Origin: Maricaulis sp.
GTDB lineage: Bacteria; Pseudomonadota; Alphaproteobacteria; Caulobacterales; Maricaulaceae
Assembly (NCBI GenBank): GCA_002692855.1
Contig: NZMJ01000032.1
Span: 102,290-166,289 of the forward strand
Length of the DNA stretch: 64,000 bases
Reading direction: 5' to 3'
Positions 43,226-53,153 of this stretch are shown here, in pieces. Every line of letters starts with the position of its first letter. Position 1 is the first letter of the stretch. The notes under the pieces were generated by a model. The model was not told where the DNA came from. It made no database searches and worked only from the letters and a program-made list of their open reading frames with translations. The position numbers and the translations under genes were made by a program.

Positions 43226-44574
43226 CTGCCAAAGATCAGCTGCGACAGGCCCCAGCCGAAGCGGTCCGACAGGCCAAGCACCAGGATCACCGTCAAAGCA
43301 ACCGGCGCGAGGAAGCGCGTCGAGAAGCGGAAGAAGGCGAACATCAGCGGCGAGGCGTGTGACAGTTCCGACCGCGCCAGCTTCTGGTCGACCACCCAGC
43401 CCATGAAGACCGCCATCAAGAGGCCGGCCAGCGGCAGGGCGATGGAGCTGGACAGGAAATCGAGCATATCGAAGAAGGGGAAGGAGAAGGAGACGCCTGC
43501 CCCGACCAGCCAGATGAAGCCGCCCATTGTCCAGGCGATCGTGGCTTTCGAAAAGCTGGAATTTTCCTCGATCCAGGCGACGACTGCCTGCAACAGGGAG
43601 ATTGAAGAGGTCAGCGCCGCAATCAGCGCCAGCACGAAGAAGGCACCACCGACGATATTGCCGGCCGGCATTTGCGCAAAGGCGGCCGGAAGGGCCTGGA
43701 AGAAGAGTCCCGGCCCGGCTTCGGGAGCCAGGGAATAGGCGAAGACGAAGGGGAAGATGGCCAGACCGGCGATCAGCGCCACGCCCGAGTCCGCGGCCGA
43801 GATGATACCCGCCGACTGACCGATATTGGCATCCTTCCCGAGATAGGAGCCGTAAGTGATCATGATGGCCGACCCCAACCCGATCGAGAAGAAGGCCTGT
43901 CCGACCGCCTCAAGGAAGGTTCGAGACGAGACTTCCGAGAAATCGACCGCAAAAAGATAGCTGACGGCGGCGCCCATATCGCCCGCGATGAAGGCATAGC
44001 CGACCATGCCCAGCAGCATCACGAAGAAGATCGGCATGAGGATGGAAGCAGCACGCTCGATCCCGCTGGTCACGCCTTGGGCGACGACCAGGATGGTCAG
44101 CGCCATGAAGGCCGAATGCCAGCCCAGGACCTGGTAGCTGTCGCCAGTGAATGTCCCGAAGGCATCGCGGACAAGCTCGGGCGCCTGACCGATGAACTCG
44201 CCGGAGAACATCTTGAAGATATAGGCCGCGACCCAGCCCGCCACGACCGAATAGAAACACAGGACGAAGATGCCGCCGATCAGGCCGACGAGGCCTGTTG
44301 CGGCCCAGAGCCGCGACGACCCATTGTCGGCCGCGGTCTTGGCTACCGACCCGATCGCTGATCGCTGGCCGTACCGGCCCACTGCGAGTTCTGCCATCAG
44401 GATCGGGAAACCGATCAGGAGGATACAGGCGAGGTAGATGAGGACGAAGGCTGCGCCGCCATTCTCACCTGCCGTGTACGGAAACCGCCAGAAATTGCCG
44501 AGACCGACCGACGAACCGATCGCCGCCATCAAGAATCCGAAACGTGACGACCAGTGCGCGTGAGCCGCAGCCAT
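43222..44574 (-). CDS. Sodium-dependent transporter, NSS/SNF family
   Basis: 450 residues with about eleven to twelve membrane segments. The N-terminal signature of the neurotransmitter:sodium symporter family is visible: FLMAAIGSSVGLGNFWRFPY, with ENGGAAFVLIYL following. It imports amino acids or similar compounds with Na+. The substrate cannot be told. It is downstream of rodA on the same strand, with a 112-base gap. Confidence 0.92.
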   Translation of the reverse strand: MAAAHAHWSSRFGFLMAAIGSSVGLGNFWRFPYTAGENGGAAFVLIYLACILLIGFPILMAELAVGRYGQRSAIGSVAKTAADNGSSRLWAATGLVGLIGGIFVLCFYSVVAGWVAAYIFKMFSGEFIGQAPELVRDAFGTFTGDSYQVLGWHSAFMALTILVVAQGVTSGIERAASILMPIFFVMLLGMVGYAFIAGDMGAAVSYLFAVDFSEVSSRTFLEAVGQAFFSIGLGSAIMITYGSYLGKDANIGQSAGIISAADSGVALIAGLAIFPFVFAYSLAPEAGPGLFFQALPAAFAQMPAGNIVGGAFFVLALIAALTSSISLLQAVVAWIEENSSFSKATIAWTMGGFIWLVGAGVSFSFPFFDMLDFLSSSIALPLAGLLMAVFMGWVVDQKLARSELSHASPLMFAFFRFSTRFLAPVALTVILVLGLSDRFGWGLSQLIFGS

Positions 44575-44686
44575 ATCCTGTCTCCCCAGACCATCAGGGG
44601 CGTCTTGCGCGCGCCCTGTAATAGCGCACGAACCTTCCCTATCCGCTGTTTGCGGTCAAGCGGTTGACGTTCTTGTGTCTGCGGAT

Positions 44687-45832
44687 TCAGCCGAAAAGGC
44701 CGGCCCCCTGCGGAAGCTCGGCATTGCGGTGCACGTGGGCACCCAAAATCAGCCCGAAGCCGAACAGGACGGTCAGCATCACCGTGCCGCCATAAGAGAC
44801 CAGCGGCAGAGGCACGCCAACGACCGGCAGCATGCCCATGACCATTCCTGTATTGATGATGACGTAGAGCGCGAACGTGGTCGCGACCCCCATCACGATC
44901 ATGCGCAGGAAGGTCGACTTGCACGAGGTCGCAATCGCGACCGCGTTGGCGAGAACGATCAGGTAGAGCGCCAGGATGGCAATCCCGCCGATGAATCCGA
45001 ATTCCTCGCCCAGCATTGTGAATATGAAATCGGTCTGCTTTTCAGGCAGGTAGTTGAGGTGCGACTGTGTCCCTTGCAGGAAGCCCTTCCCGGTGAAGCC
45101 TCCGGACCCGAGCGCGATCTTCGACTGCAGGATCTGGTACCCTGCCCCCATCGGGTCATCTTCAGGGTTGAGGAAGGTCAGAATGCGTTGTCGCTGGTAG
45201 TCCTCGAGCCCGTAGCGCAAGGCCAGCGGAACAGCGATCGCCGCCCCGACAAGGGCTGCGCCGATGATTTTCCAGTTGAGGCCGGACAGGAACATCATCA
45301 CGCAGCCGGTCGCGACCACGAGAAGGGCGGTGCCCAGGTCTGGCTGTTTCAGGATCAGCGCGGCCGGCATGCCGATCAGGATGAGTGGCACCAGAACCCC
45401 CATCGGTCCCGACACCTTGTCCCGCGGCAGGTCGTGGAAGAAGCGCGCGAGCGCCATCACGACGGCGATCTTCATCACTTCGGACGGCTGAACACGGATC
45501 GGACCCAGTTCCAGCCAGCGCTGAGAGCCCTGGATCGTCAGGCCGAAAAGTTCGACCCCGACCAGCAAGGCCAATGCCGCAAGGTAAATCGGATAGGCCA
45601 CGGCCATCCACAAACGCGGCGGAAACATCGCCACGACCAGCATCATCGCGAGGCCGACCGCGAAGCGCGAGGCATGCCGCGTGGCCCACGGATCCCAGGC
45701 TCCGTCGGCCACCGAATAGAGCATGCCGATACCTGCCGAACCCAGCAGGCACAGCAAAAGCACGAGTGCCCAGTTGATCTCGTAGAGCTTGGCCTGAAAG
45801 CTTTTCGGAACGGTGTCGCGGAAGACAGCCAA
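44687..45832 (-). CDS. rodA: RodA, peptidoglycan glycosyltransferase of the elongasome
   Basis: 381-residue SEDS protein with about ten membrane segments. Motifs: GSQRWLELGPIRVQPSEVMK, KQPDLGTALL, YLPEKQTDFIF, and PLPLVSYGGTVML. It polymerises glycan strands with PBP2. The start is a TTG two bases after the mrdA stop, preceded by a G-rich ribosome-binding sequence; the unusual start agrees with strong translational coupling. Confidence 0.95.
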   Translation of the reverse strand: MAVFRDTVPKSFQAKLYEINWALVLLLCLLGSAGIGMLYSVADGAWDPWATRHASRFAVGLAMMLVVAMFPPRLWMAVAYPIYLAALALLVGVELFGLTIQGSQRWLELGPIRVQPSEVMKIAVVMALARFFHDLPRDKVSGPMGVLVPLILIGMPAALILKQPDLGTALLVVATGCVMMFLSGLNWKIIGAALVGAAIAVPLALRYGLEDYQRQRILTFLNPEDDPMGAGYQILQSKIALGSGGFTGKGFLQGTQSHLNYLPEKQTDFIFTMLGEEFGFIGGIAILALYLIVLANAVAIATSCKSTFLRMIVMGVATTFALYVIINTGMVMGMLPVVGVPLPLVSYGGTVMLTVLFGFGLILGAHVHRNAELPQGAGLFG

Positions 45833-45834
45833 GG

Positions 45835-47694
45835 TCAGCCCCCCCGTGCCGGACGATCAAGCGACGCAAATGGCCCCGCATGAGAGGGATCGTTTTCGAT
45901 CAGGTAACGCAGGATGTCGCGAGCCGGCCGCGCAGCCGCGCGCGATCCGCCGCCGCCGTGTTCAACCACTGTCGCCACCGCATAGCGCGGACGATCTGCG
46001 GGGGCGTAGCACACGAACATTCCGTGGTCGCGCAATCGCCAGGGCAGATCGTCCTGGGTTCGCACTCCGGCAGCGCGTTCTGCTTCGGTGATCCGGAAGA
46101 CCTGCGCCGAGCCGGTCTTGCCTGCCATCTCCACCCCGTCGACGCCGAGACCGCCGAGTGTGTAGTAGGAAGTGCCGCCCGGCTCGTGCACGACGGCTCG
46201 CAAGCCATCGCGGACCAGGGCGAAATGCGCAGGATCGATATCGATCAGGGGGGCGAGCGGGGCCGATTCCTGGCGATAGAGGCGCGGCGTGACCATTCGG
46301 CCGCCCGCCAGGCGCGCCGTCATCAGGGCGAGATGCAGCGGAGAGGCCAGCAGGAAGCCCTGCCCGATCCCGGTAATCAGCGTCTCACCGAGGCTCCATC
46401 CCTGCCCGTAGCGGGCGCGTTTCCATTGTTCGTTCGGGACCAGACCGTCGCGGACACCGGCAATGCCGATGTCCGGACCCGGTCCGAGACCGAAGCGCAG
46501 CGCCATGTCGTGGATGCGCTCGATGCCGAGCCGCTGGGCCATTTCATAGAAGAAGACATCGCAGGATGTCTTTACCGCATCGCGCAGATTGACGCTGCCA
46601 TGTCCCTGCCTACGCCAGCAGTGAAATTCGCGGTCGCCTACGCGAATCTTGCCTCGGCAGGTCACACGCTCGGTCGGGCGGACCAGACCATGCTCGAGCG
46701 CAGCAAGTGCCACCACTGACTTGAAGGTCGAGGCCGGCGGATAGGTGCCCTGGAGCGCCTTGTTGAACAACGGGCGGCGCTCATTGTTCTGCAAGGCCTG
46801 GAAAGCGGTGTTCGAGATACCGGTGACGAACAGGTTCGGATCGAATCCCGGTGCCGAAACCAGACCCAGAATGTCGCCATTCTCGACGTCCATCGCGACC
46901 GCAGCGGCACTCTCGCCGGCCAGCCGCTCGTGGGCGAAACGCTGCAAACCTGCATCGAGGGTCAGGACAACATCCTCACCCGGGGTTTGCGGCTGGGACT
47001 GGTTGGGAAGCTCACGGATCACCCGGCCGAAGGCGTTGACCTCGACCTTCAACGAACCCGCAGCACCGCGCAGCGTGTCGTCACGCGCCGCTTCGACACC
47101 GGCACGGCCGATCCGGAAGCCGGGGTGGCGCAACAAGGGGTCGGTGCCTGCATCTTCCTCGGAAGCCGGCTGGACATATCCCACCACGTGCGAGAACGCC
47201 GAGCCGGAGGGATAGTGGCGGATCTCGGCCACGTTCGGAATGACGCCTGCCAGGTCCGGCGCACGCAGATTGACCGCCGAGAAGGCACCCCAGTCGAGGT
47301 CTTCCAGCGCCGTGACCGGCCGGAAACCCGGCGCGCGGCTGGCCGCGGTCAGGATTCGCTCCCGCTGGGTCTGGCTGATCGGAACGATGGCATTCAGACG
47401 ATCCAGCGTTGCCCCCAGATCGCCGGCCTGTTCGGGCACGATCAGGACGCGATAGCTGTCGCGATTTTCCGCAACCGGTTCTCCGAAACGGTCAAGGATG
47501 CGACCGCGCGAGGGAGGAACCAGCAGGAAATTGAACTGGTTGTCGTCCGACAGCAGACGGTAGGTGTCGGCCTGGAGGATCTGCAGGGAATACAGCCGTC
47601 CGCCCAAGGCCAGGAATGCCGCAGCGCCGCCCGCCGACAGCATCAAGGCCCGGCGGGTGAACTTCGATTCCTGTTCCTGACGGTCGACGCGCAT
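45835..47694 (-). CDS. mrdA: Penicillin-binding protein 2
   Basis: 619-residue transpeptidase with one N-terminal membrane anchor (LMLSAGGAAAFLALGGRLYS). Active-site motifs are STFK at 322-325, SCD at 377-379, and KTGS at 526-529. The pedestal domain includes PPSRGRILDRFGEPVAENR. It crosslinks lateral-wall peptidoglycan with RodA. It lies between mreD (five bases upstream) and rodA (two bases downstream). Confidence 0.96.
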   Translation of the reverse strand: MRVDRQEQESKFTRRALMLSAGGAAAFLALGGRLYSLQILQADTYRLLSDDNQFNFLLVPPSRGRILDRFGEPVAENRDSYRVLIVPEQAGDLGATLDRLNAIVPISQTQRERILTAASRAPGFRPVTALEDLDWGAFSAVNLRAPDLAGVIPNVAEIRHYPSGSAFSHVVGYVQPASEEDAGTDPLLRHPGFRIGRAGVEAARDDTLRGAAGSLKVEVNAFGRVIRELPNQSQPQTPGEDVVLTLDAGLQRFAHERLAGESAAAVAMDVENGDILGLVSAPGFDPNLFVTGISNTAFQALQNNERRPLFNKALQGTYPPASTFKSVVALAALEHGLVRPTERVTCRGKIRVGDREFHCWRRQGHGSVNLRDAVKTSCDVFFYEMAQRLGIERIHDMALRFGLGPGPDIGIAGVRDGLVPNEQWKRARYGQGWSLGETLITGIGQGFLLASPLHLALMTARLAGGRMVTPRLYRQESAPLAPLIDIDPAHFALVRDGLRAVVHEPGGTSYYTLGGLGVDGVEMAGKTGSAQVFRITEAERAAGVRTQDDLPWRLRDHGMFVCYAPADRPRYAVATVVEHGGGGSRAAARPARDILRYLIENDPSHAGPFASLDRPARGG

Positions 47695-47699
47695 GGTGA

Positions 47700-48212
47700 T
47701 TAACCGAAGGCTCCCCGCGATTGTCGCTTGCGAACCGCAAGCAACGCAATGAGCGGGAACATCAGGATCGAGGCAGCCGCCTCGATTGCCATCGGCTGAA
47801 CCGCTACCGGTCCGCCGATGGCCAGGCTGCCGCCCGCCCAGGCGACCGCGACCGCGATGGCCGTCGTCGCCACGAAGCGGAACCAGAGCGGGCCCAGGTC
47901 ACGGGTCGTGGAGTCCTCCTTGCGCACGCGCATGATGGTGAGCGCGGTCAGGTAGGAGAAGGCCCAGATTCCCATCGGCCCGCCGGTCAGCAGGTCCTGG
48001 AATATCCCGACCGCGAAAATCACGAGCGGCGGAATGAAATAGGGCCGGATGGTCGACCAGATGAACAGGGTGATCAGGGGCAGGAGCGGCATCAGGTCCG
48101 TCGACTGGGACAGCCGGGCCGGCGCCGCGTAGAACAGAAGCGACAGTATCAGCGTGACCACGCACCAGATTGCGAGGCCATAGGGCGGGCGGCGTTCGAT
48201 GGGCGCTCTCAT
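47700..48212 (-). CDS. mreD: MreD, rod-shape membrane protein
   Basis: 170 residues with about five membrane segments (LAIWCVVTLILSLLFYAAPA; YFIPPLVIFAVGIFQDLLTG). The sequence is weakly conserved, but size, topology and position between mreC and mrdA identify it. It overlaps mreC by four bases. Confidence 0.9.
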   Translation of the reverse strand: MRAPIERRPPYGLAIWCVVTLILSLLFYAAPARLSQSTDLMPLLPLITLFIWSTIRPYFIPPLVIFAVGIFQDLLTGGPMGIWAFSYLTALTIMRVRKEDSTTRDLGPLWFRFVATTAIAVAVAWAGGSLAIGGPVAVQPMAIEAAASILMFPLIALLAVRKRQSRGAFG

Positions 48213-49174
48213 TCATCGCCCTCCGCGACAGTGGTGGCCGGATCGACTGCCGGTACCGGCACCGGTTCGCCGTTCTCCTCGGGCACTGCTTCTGCGGCGC
48301 CGTCCGGGTCTTCGACGATGAAGGGGTCTTCCTCGGGCGGCGGCAACCGGTCGTAGGGCAGCACCCAGACGAAATCGACGGGCGCATTGTCGGCGAACAG
48401 GCGGACACGCCAGCGGCCATCACGATCGCGCGCCGCCGTCCCCACCGGCAGGCCGCGCGGCAGGATGCCGTCATCGCCCGACGTGACGATCCGGTCCCCG
48501 TCCTGGAGGTCAGCATCGCGTCCGAGATAGTCGAGGCGCGGGAAATGGGTGTTGTCGCCGGTCAGCACGGCGCGGGCATTGGAGCGGTCAGCCATCACCG
48601 GGACGCGGCTGTTGAGATCGGTCAGCAGCAGGACGCGCGACGACTGGCGGCCTACTTCCACGACGTGGCCGACAAGGCCATAGACGTTGAGGACCGGGTC
48701 GCCCTCGCTCACGCCGCGCCCGCCCCCTGCCCCCACGATACGGGAGCGCACGAAGGGGCCGGTGGGATCTGCGAGAATCCAGGCACCGATGCGCTCCTGT
48801 TCACTCGCCGGGGCCAGGTTCAACGCTTCGCGGTAGATGTCGCGCTCGTCGCGCAGGCGCAGCGCCAGGTCGCGCCAGTAGCGGGTATTGGTCAGTTGAT
48901 CCTGAAGGCGGGCATTCTCTTCGACCAGTTCGCCCTGACGGCGCCAGTAGGGACCGATATTGCCGAAACCGCGGATCGGGCGCGCCGTCAGGTCCAGCAG
49001 GGGCGCCGTGATGTCGGTGATGGCTGTTCGGGTATTTGCCAGGAAGCCGGGACGGGCGCCCGGTCGATCGAGTGCCACCAGAAGTGCAGACACGATGAAC
49101 AGGGTAAGCGTCAGCGTACGCGAGAAGCGCACACCATCGTCCTGATCCCGCCGTCCCGGTCGTCGAAGCGCCAA
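48209..49174 (-). CDS. mreC: MreC, rod-shape scaffold protein
   Basis: 321 residues with one membrane segment near residues 18-38, a coiled coil (ENARLQDQLTNTRYWRDLAL), and the beta-rich MreC domain (ILADPTGPFVRSRIVGAGGG; VMADRSNARAVLTGDN). A proline/acidic tail follows. The start is uncertain: TTG at 49174 gives the usual short basic N-terminus, but a GTG at 49132 is possible. It is 32 bases downstream of mreB. Confidence 0.94.
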   Translation of the reverse strand: MALRRPGRRDQDDGVRFSRTLTLTLFIVSALLVALDRPGARPGFLANTRTAITDITAPLLDLTARPIRGFGNIGPYWRRQGELVEENARLQDQLTNTRYWRDLALRLRDERDIYREALNLAPASEQERIGAWILADPTGPFVRSRIVGAGGGRGVSEGDPVLNVYGLVGHVVEVGRQSSRVLLLTDLNSRVPVMADRSNARAVLTGDNTHFPRLDYLGRDADLQDGDRIVTSGDDGILPRGLPVGTAARDRDGRWRVRLFADNAPVDFVWVLPYDRLPPPEEDPFIVEDPDGAAEAVPEENGEPVPVPAVDPATTVAEGDE

Positions 49175-49206
49175 GGGGAAAGTCTCCCGCCTCGCGGCGC
49201 GTCAGC

Positions 49207-50274
<1,068 letters not shown>

Positions 50275-50359
50275 TCAATGAACGCGCCTATAGATTTGAC
50301 AGATTTCTTCTTGTGCGATGCTGCGGGCGTGAATGCAAGCGCGGCATTGCAGCCACGGG

Positions 50360-51073
50360 TCAAGCGCTTTCGTCGTCTGGCGGAGGCTCGGGCAGTCTCC
50401 GGCGGGCCGCGAGCATCATCGCGACCCAAATCGCCACGAGCGCTGCAACGGCGGCGGCTAGCAGCAACCCCTGACCGGTAATCAGCGCCATCACACTTTG
50501 CCCGGTCAGCCCGACGACCAGGATTTTCGGAGTGATCCCGATCGCGGTCCCCGTCAGGAATGCCCAGAACGGGACCCGGGACACGCCAAAGGCCATGTTC
50601 ACCACAATGAAGGGGCCCGACGGGACGATCCGGACCAGTGCGCTGGCCCACAGGCCATTGCGGCCCACAAAATCAGAAGCGCGCTGGACCCAGTCCCCTC
50701 CGAACCGGTTGAGCAAATCCGCCCCGAACCAGCGGCCAAGCCAGAAATTGACGCTGGACGAGACCAGCGTGGCGACCCAGGCATAGGCAAAACCATAGAC
50801 CGGACCGAAGGCGAGCACGGTCGCCGCCATCAACACGAATTGGGGGGCACCCGCGAAGGACAGGAGCACATAGACCAGAATGGTCGCCGGAAGCGCATAC
50901 CAGTGGGTCGCCGCCGCCTGGAACACCGCACCAAGATCTTCGGCCCCGGCGTTGAAGAAGAGGCGGCCGAACAAGAACACCAGCCCAACCACCACCAGCA
51001 GGGCGACAGAGACGCCGACGGCGCGGGCCGCGCGGGCATCCATGTGGGTGATGAACTGGAAAATCTTGTTCAT
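50360..51073 (-). CDS. TVP38/TMEM64 (DedA-like, VTT-domain) membrane protein
   Basis: 237 residues with about six hydrophobic segments. The VTT-domain core is visible: SFAGAPQFVLMAATVLAFGP and FVGRNGLWASALVRIVPSGP, followed by NMAFGVSRVPFWAFLTGTAI. Such proteins are thought to move lipids or other solutes across the membrane; the substrate here is unknown. GAAGGGTTTCCC precedes the ATG at 51073. Confidence 0.87.
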   Translation of the reverse strand: MNKIFQFITHMDARAARAVGVSVALLVVVGLVFLFGRLFFNAGAEDLGAVFQAAATHWYALPATILVYVLLSFAGAPQFVLMAATVLAFGPVYGFAYAWVATLVSSSVNFWLGRWFGADLLNRFGGDWVQRASDFVGRNGLWASALVRIVPSGPFIVVNMAFGVSRVPFWAFLTGTAIGITPKILVVGLTGQSVMALITGQGLLLAAAVAALVAIWVAMMLAARRRLPEPPPDDESA

Positions 51074-51116
51074 GGGAAACCCTTCACGCCGCCCGCCCGG
51101 TGGCGCGGCGTGTCGT

Positions 51117-51611
51117 CTATGCCCCGCCGCTCTCGTCGCCGGCCGCAATGGCCGCCAGTTTCCCGCGCTGACGCGCCAACACGGCGAGTTGCTGGTCGAG
51201 CACTTCGAGAATTTCTCGCGCTTCCTGCTGGTCGATCTCGCCGGGAGACCGCTCGGTCTCGCTCAACGAATCCATCAACGCGGCGATGTTGCGCGCGTGC
51301 TTGCGGCTCGCCTCGCCCGCCAGCGTCAGCCAGTTGTCGTCATCCGACGCCTCGAGCGGCATGAAGATGCCACCTGCCAGGAATGCCAGGTCCTTGGCTG
51401 CAGCCGTGGCCCCTGTCGCCTCGGTGAGCTTTGCGACGCGCGTGTAGGAGATTTCGTTCGTCGAATCCGGATCGGCGAGCGCGTAAACGCGGGTGCGCGA
51501 CAATTCGAGAAGCTCCATCACGGCGGGAACGCCGCCAGCTTCCTCGAACAATTGCGCAACAACCGCCTTGGCTTCGCCATAGGGGCGAACCTTGACCGGT
51601 TTGAATCCCAT
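51117..51611 (-). CDS. Hypothetical protein, possibly DNA-binding
   Basis: 164 residues, soluble and helical. The stretch AVMELLELSRTRVYALADPD followed by YTRVAKLTEATGATAAAKDL resembles the helix-turn-helix of phage CII-like regulators, but the match is weak. The C-terminal part is a probable coiled coil (LEVLDQQLAVLARQRGKLAA). It precedes the TVP38 gene on the same strand by 43 bases. No function is assigned. Confidence 0.6.
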   Translation of the reverse strand: MGFKPVKVRPYGEAKAVVAQLFEEAGGVPAVMELLELSRTRVYALADPDSTNEISYTRVAKLTEATGATAAAKDLAFLAGGIFMPLEASDDDNWLTLAGEASRKHARNIAALMDSLSETERSPGEIDQQEAREILEVLDQQLAVLARQRGKLAAIAAGDESGGA

Positions 51612-51696
51612 GCTGCTTTATTCCCTCGTCTGCCAAACAGACCCCGTCCCGCGCCGAGGCATAGCGCAATAGAGAGGCGCCCGCACGGTCTTTATC

Positions 51697-52686
51697 TCAC
51701 GACGGGGTGTCTCTCCGGCCACCTTTCAGGCGGCTGCGCAATTCAAGCCCGGCCTCCTCGACCGGTTCCTTCAGGTCTGCCGCACGCCAGGTTTTCATGC
51801 GCGGCGCGCCCGATGCATGCTCCGCATTCCACGAAGCCGCGAAGTCGCCCGACCGGATATTGTCGAGCAAGGTGTCGAATTCCGGACCGAGCGCGCTTGC
51901 AATGTCGTGCTCACACAGGCGCGCGCCGAATTCGGCGGTGTCGGAAATCGCGTCATACATTCCGGCAATGCCGCGATCATGGATCAGGTCGGCGAGATAT
52001 TTCAGCTCGTGGACGCAATCGATATAGGCCATGCGCGGACTGACCCCGGCCGCCGTCAAGCGACAGAATGATGCCTTGGCCAGCGCAACCAGCCCTCCCA
52101 CCAGGACGGCTTGCTCGCCGAACAGGTCGGACACAGCCTCTTCCTCGAACGTGGTCTCGAATATTCCAACCCGGCCCGATCCGATGCCTTCAAGATAGGC
52201 GAGCGCAATGTCCCGCGCCGATCCGCTGGCGTCGCGGTGAACCGCCCAATAGCCGATGAGGCCGCCGCCGTTCTGGTATTCGGTGCGCACAGCGCCCCCC
52301 GGCCCCTTTGCAGCCGCCAGGATAATGTCGGCATCCGGGGACGGATCAACGAGACCGTACTGGATGGAATAGCCGTGACAGAAAATCAGCGCCTGGCCGG
52401 CGGGCCGGTTGGGCGCGATGTCATCGCGCCAGATTTCTGCATGCGCCTCATCGGCGGCGAGAATGGACACGATGTCGGCCCAGCCGGCGACTTCGGCGAC
52501 CGTGCCGACTTCGAAGCCCTCGGCTTCCGCCTTGGCCCGGCTGGCCGACCCCTCGCGCAGCCCGATGCGAATGTTCGTCAGACCGGAATCGCGCAGGTTC
52601 AGGGCATGTGATCGACCGTGATTGCCGTAGCCGACAATCGCCAGCTTTCGCGTCCTCAAGGCTGCTAGCGGGTCCGTATCGCTCAT
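51697..52686 (-). CDS. Divergent ketol-acid reductoisomerase homologue
   Basis: 329 residues, class I KARI length. The NAD(P)-binding loop is GYGNHGRSHALNL (canonical GYGSQGHAHALNL). The active-site TTFEEEAVSDLFGEQAVLVGG keeps the Asp and Glu metal ligands and AISDTAEFG keeps the serine, but the helix usually starting YFECLHE reads YIDCVHE, replacing one glutamate ligand by Asp, and KGPGHTV reads KGPGGAV. The usual N-terminal strand (YYDxDAD) is missing. It could be a low-efficiency IlvC or a paralogue with another substrate. It is the last gene of the thyA-to-miaA operon, overlapping its neighbour by four bases. Confidence 0.8.
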   Translation of the reverse strand: MSDTDPLAALRTRKLAIVGYGNHGRSHALNLRDSGLTNIRIGLREGSASRAKAEAEGFEVGTVAEVAGWADIVSILAADEAHAEIWRDDIAPNRPAGQALIFCHGYSIQYGLVDPSPDADIILAAAKGPGGAVRTEYQNGGGLIGYWAVHRDASGSARDIALAYLEGIGSGRVGIFETTFEEEAVSDLFGEQAVLVGGLVALAKASFCRLTAAGVSPRMAYIDCVHELKYLADLIHDRGIAGMYDAISDTAEFGARLCEHDIASALGPEFDTLLDNIRSGDFAASWNAEHASGAPRMKTWRAADLKEPVEEAGLELRSRLKGGRRDTPS

Positions 52687-53153
52687 TCGGACGGCGGCGT
52701 GTCAGGCGCGGGATCGGAATTCCCGGTGTCGAGCACGAAGCGCCAGCCCTCGTCGGTCAGACGCCATGCCGAGACATAGTCACCGGTTCCGGCAGGGGCA
52801 GCATCCATATTGCCGTCGGGATAGAACTCCCAGCTGCCATAGGTCACGGCGAAATCGCCTGCCTGCGAGGCATAACCCCCGCGCGGCCACCAATGCAGCA
52901 CCAGATCGCCGCCATCGGGATAGGCGCCGAAAATCGCATCCCGGCCAACGATGTCATCGGATGCCGGGCGCAGGACGCGGCCATCCTCGGCGGCATAATG
53001 GCTGAATGCGGCGGCCAGGCCGTTCTCACGGGCATAGGCGGCAAAGGCGCGGTCGGCCTCCATCGCGCCTTCAATGGCGGTCGCTGCGTCCTGTGCGACA
53101 GCCGGCGCGGCGACGCACACGGCAGCGGCGATGGTCAGGGCAGTTCGGATCAT
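52683..53153 (-). CDS. Exported NTF2-like (DUF4440/SnoaL-type) protein
   Basis: 156 residues. A signal peptide ends near residue 20 (AAVCVAAPAVAQ). The remainder shows the cone-shaped NTF2-like pattern (MEADRAFAAYARENGLAAAF; GDFAVTYGSWEFYPDG; GDYVSAWRLTDEGWRFVLDT). No catalytic role is evident. It overlaps miaA upstream and the KARI homologue downstream by four bases each. Confidence 0.8.
   Translation of the reverse strand: MIRTALTIAAAVCVAAPAVAQDAATAIEGAMEADRAFAAYARENGLAAAFSHYAAEDGRVLRPASDDIVGRDAIFGAYPDGGDLVLHWWPRGGYASQAGDFAVTYGSWEFYPDGNMDAAPAGTGDYVSAWRLTDEGWRFVLDTGNSDPAPDTPPSE

Noticed and set aside
44675..45883. 402-codon plus-strand frame opposite rodA
   Set aside because: Shadow of rodA; no ribosome-binding site or domain, composition typical of antisense frames.
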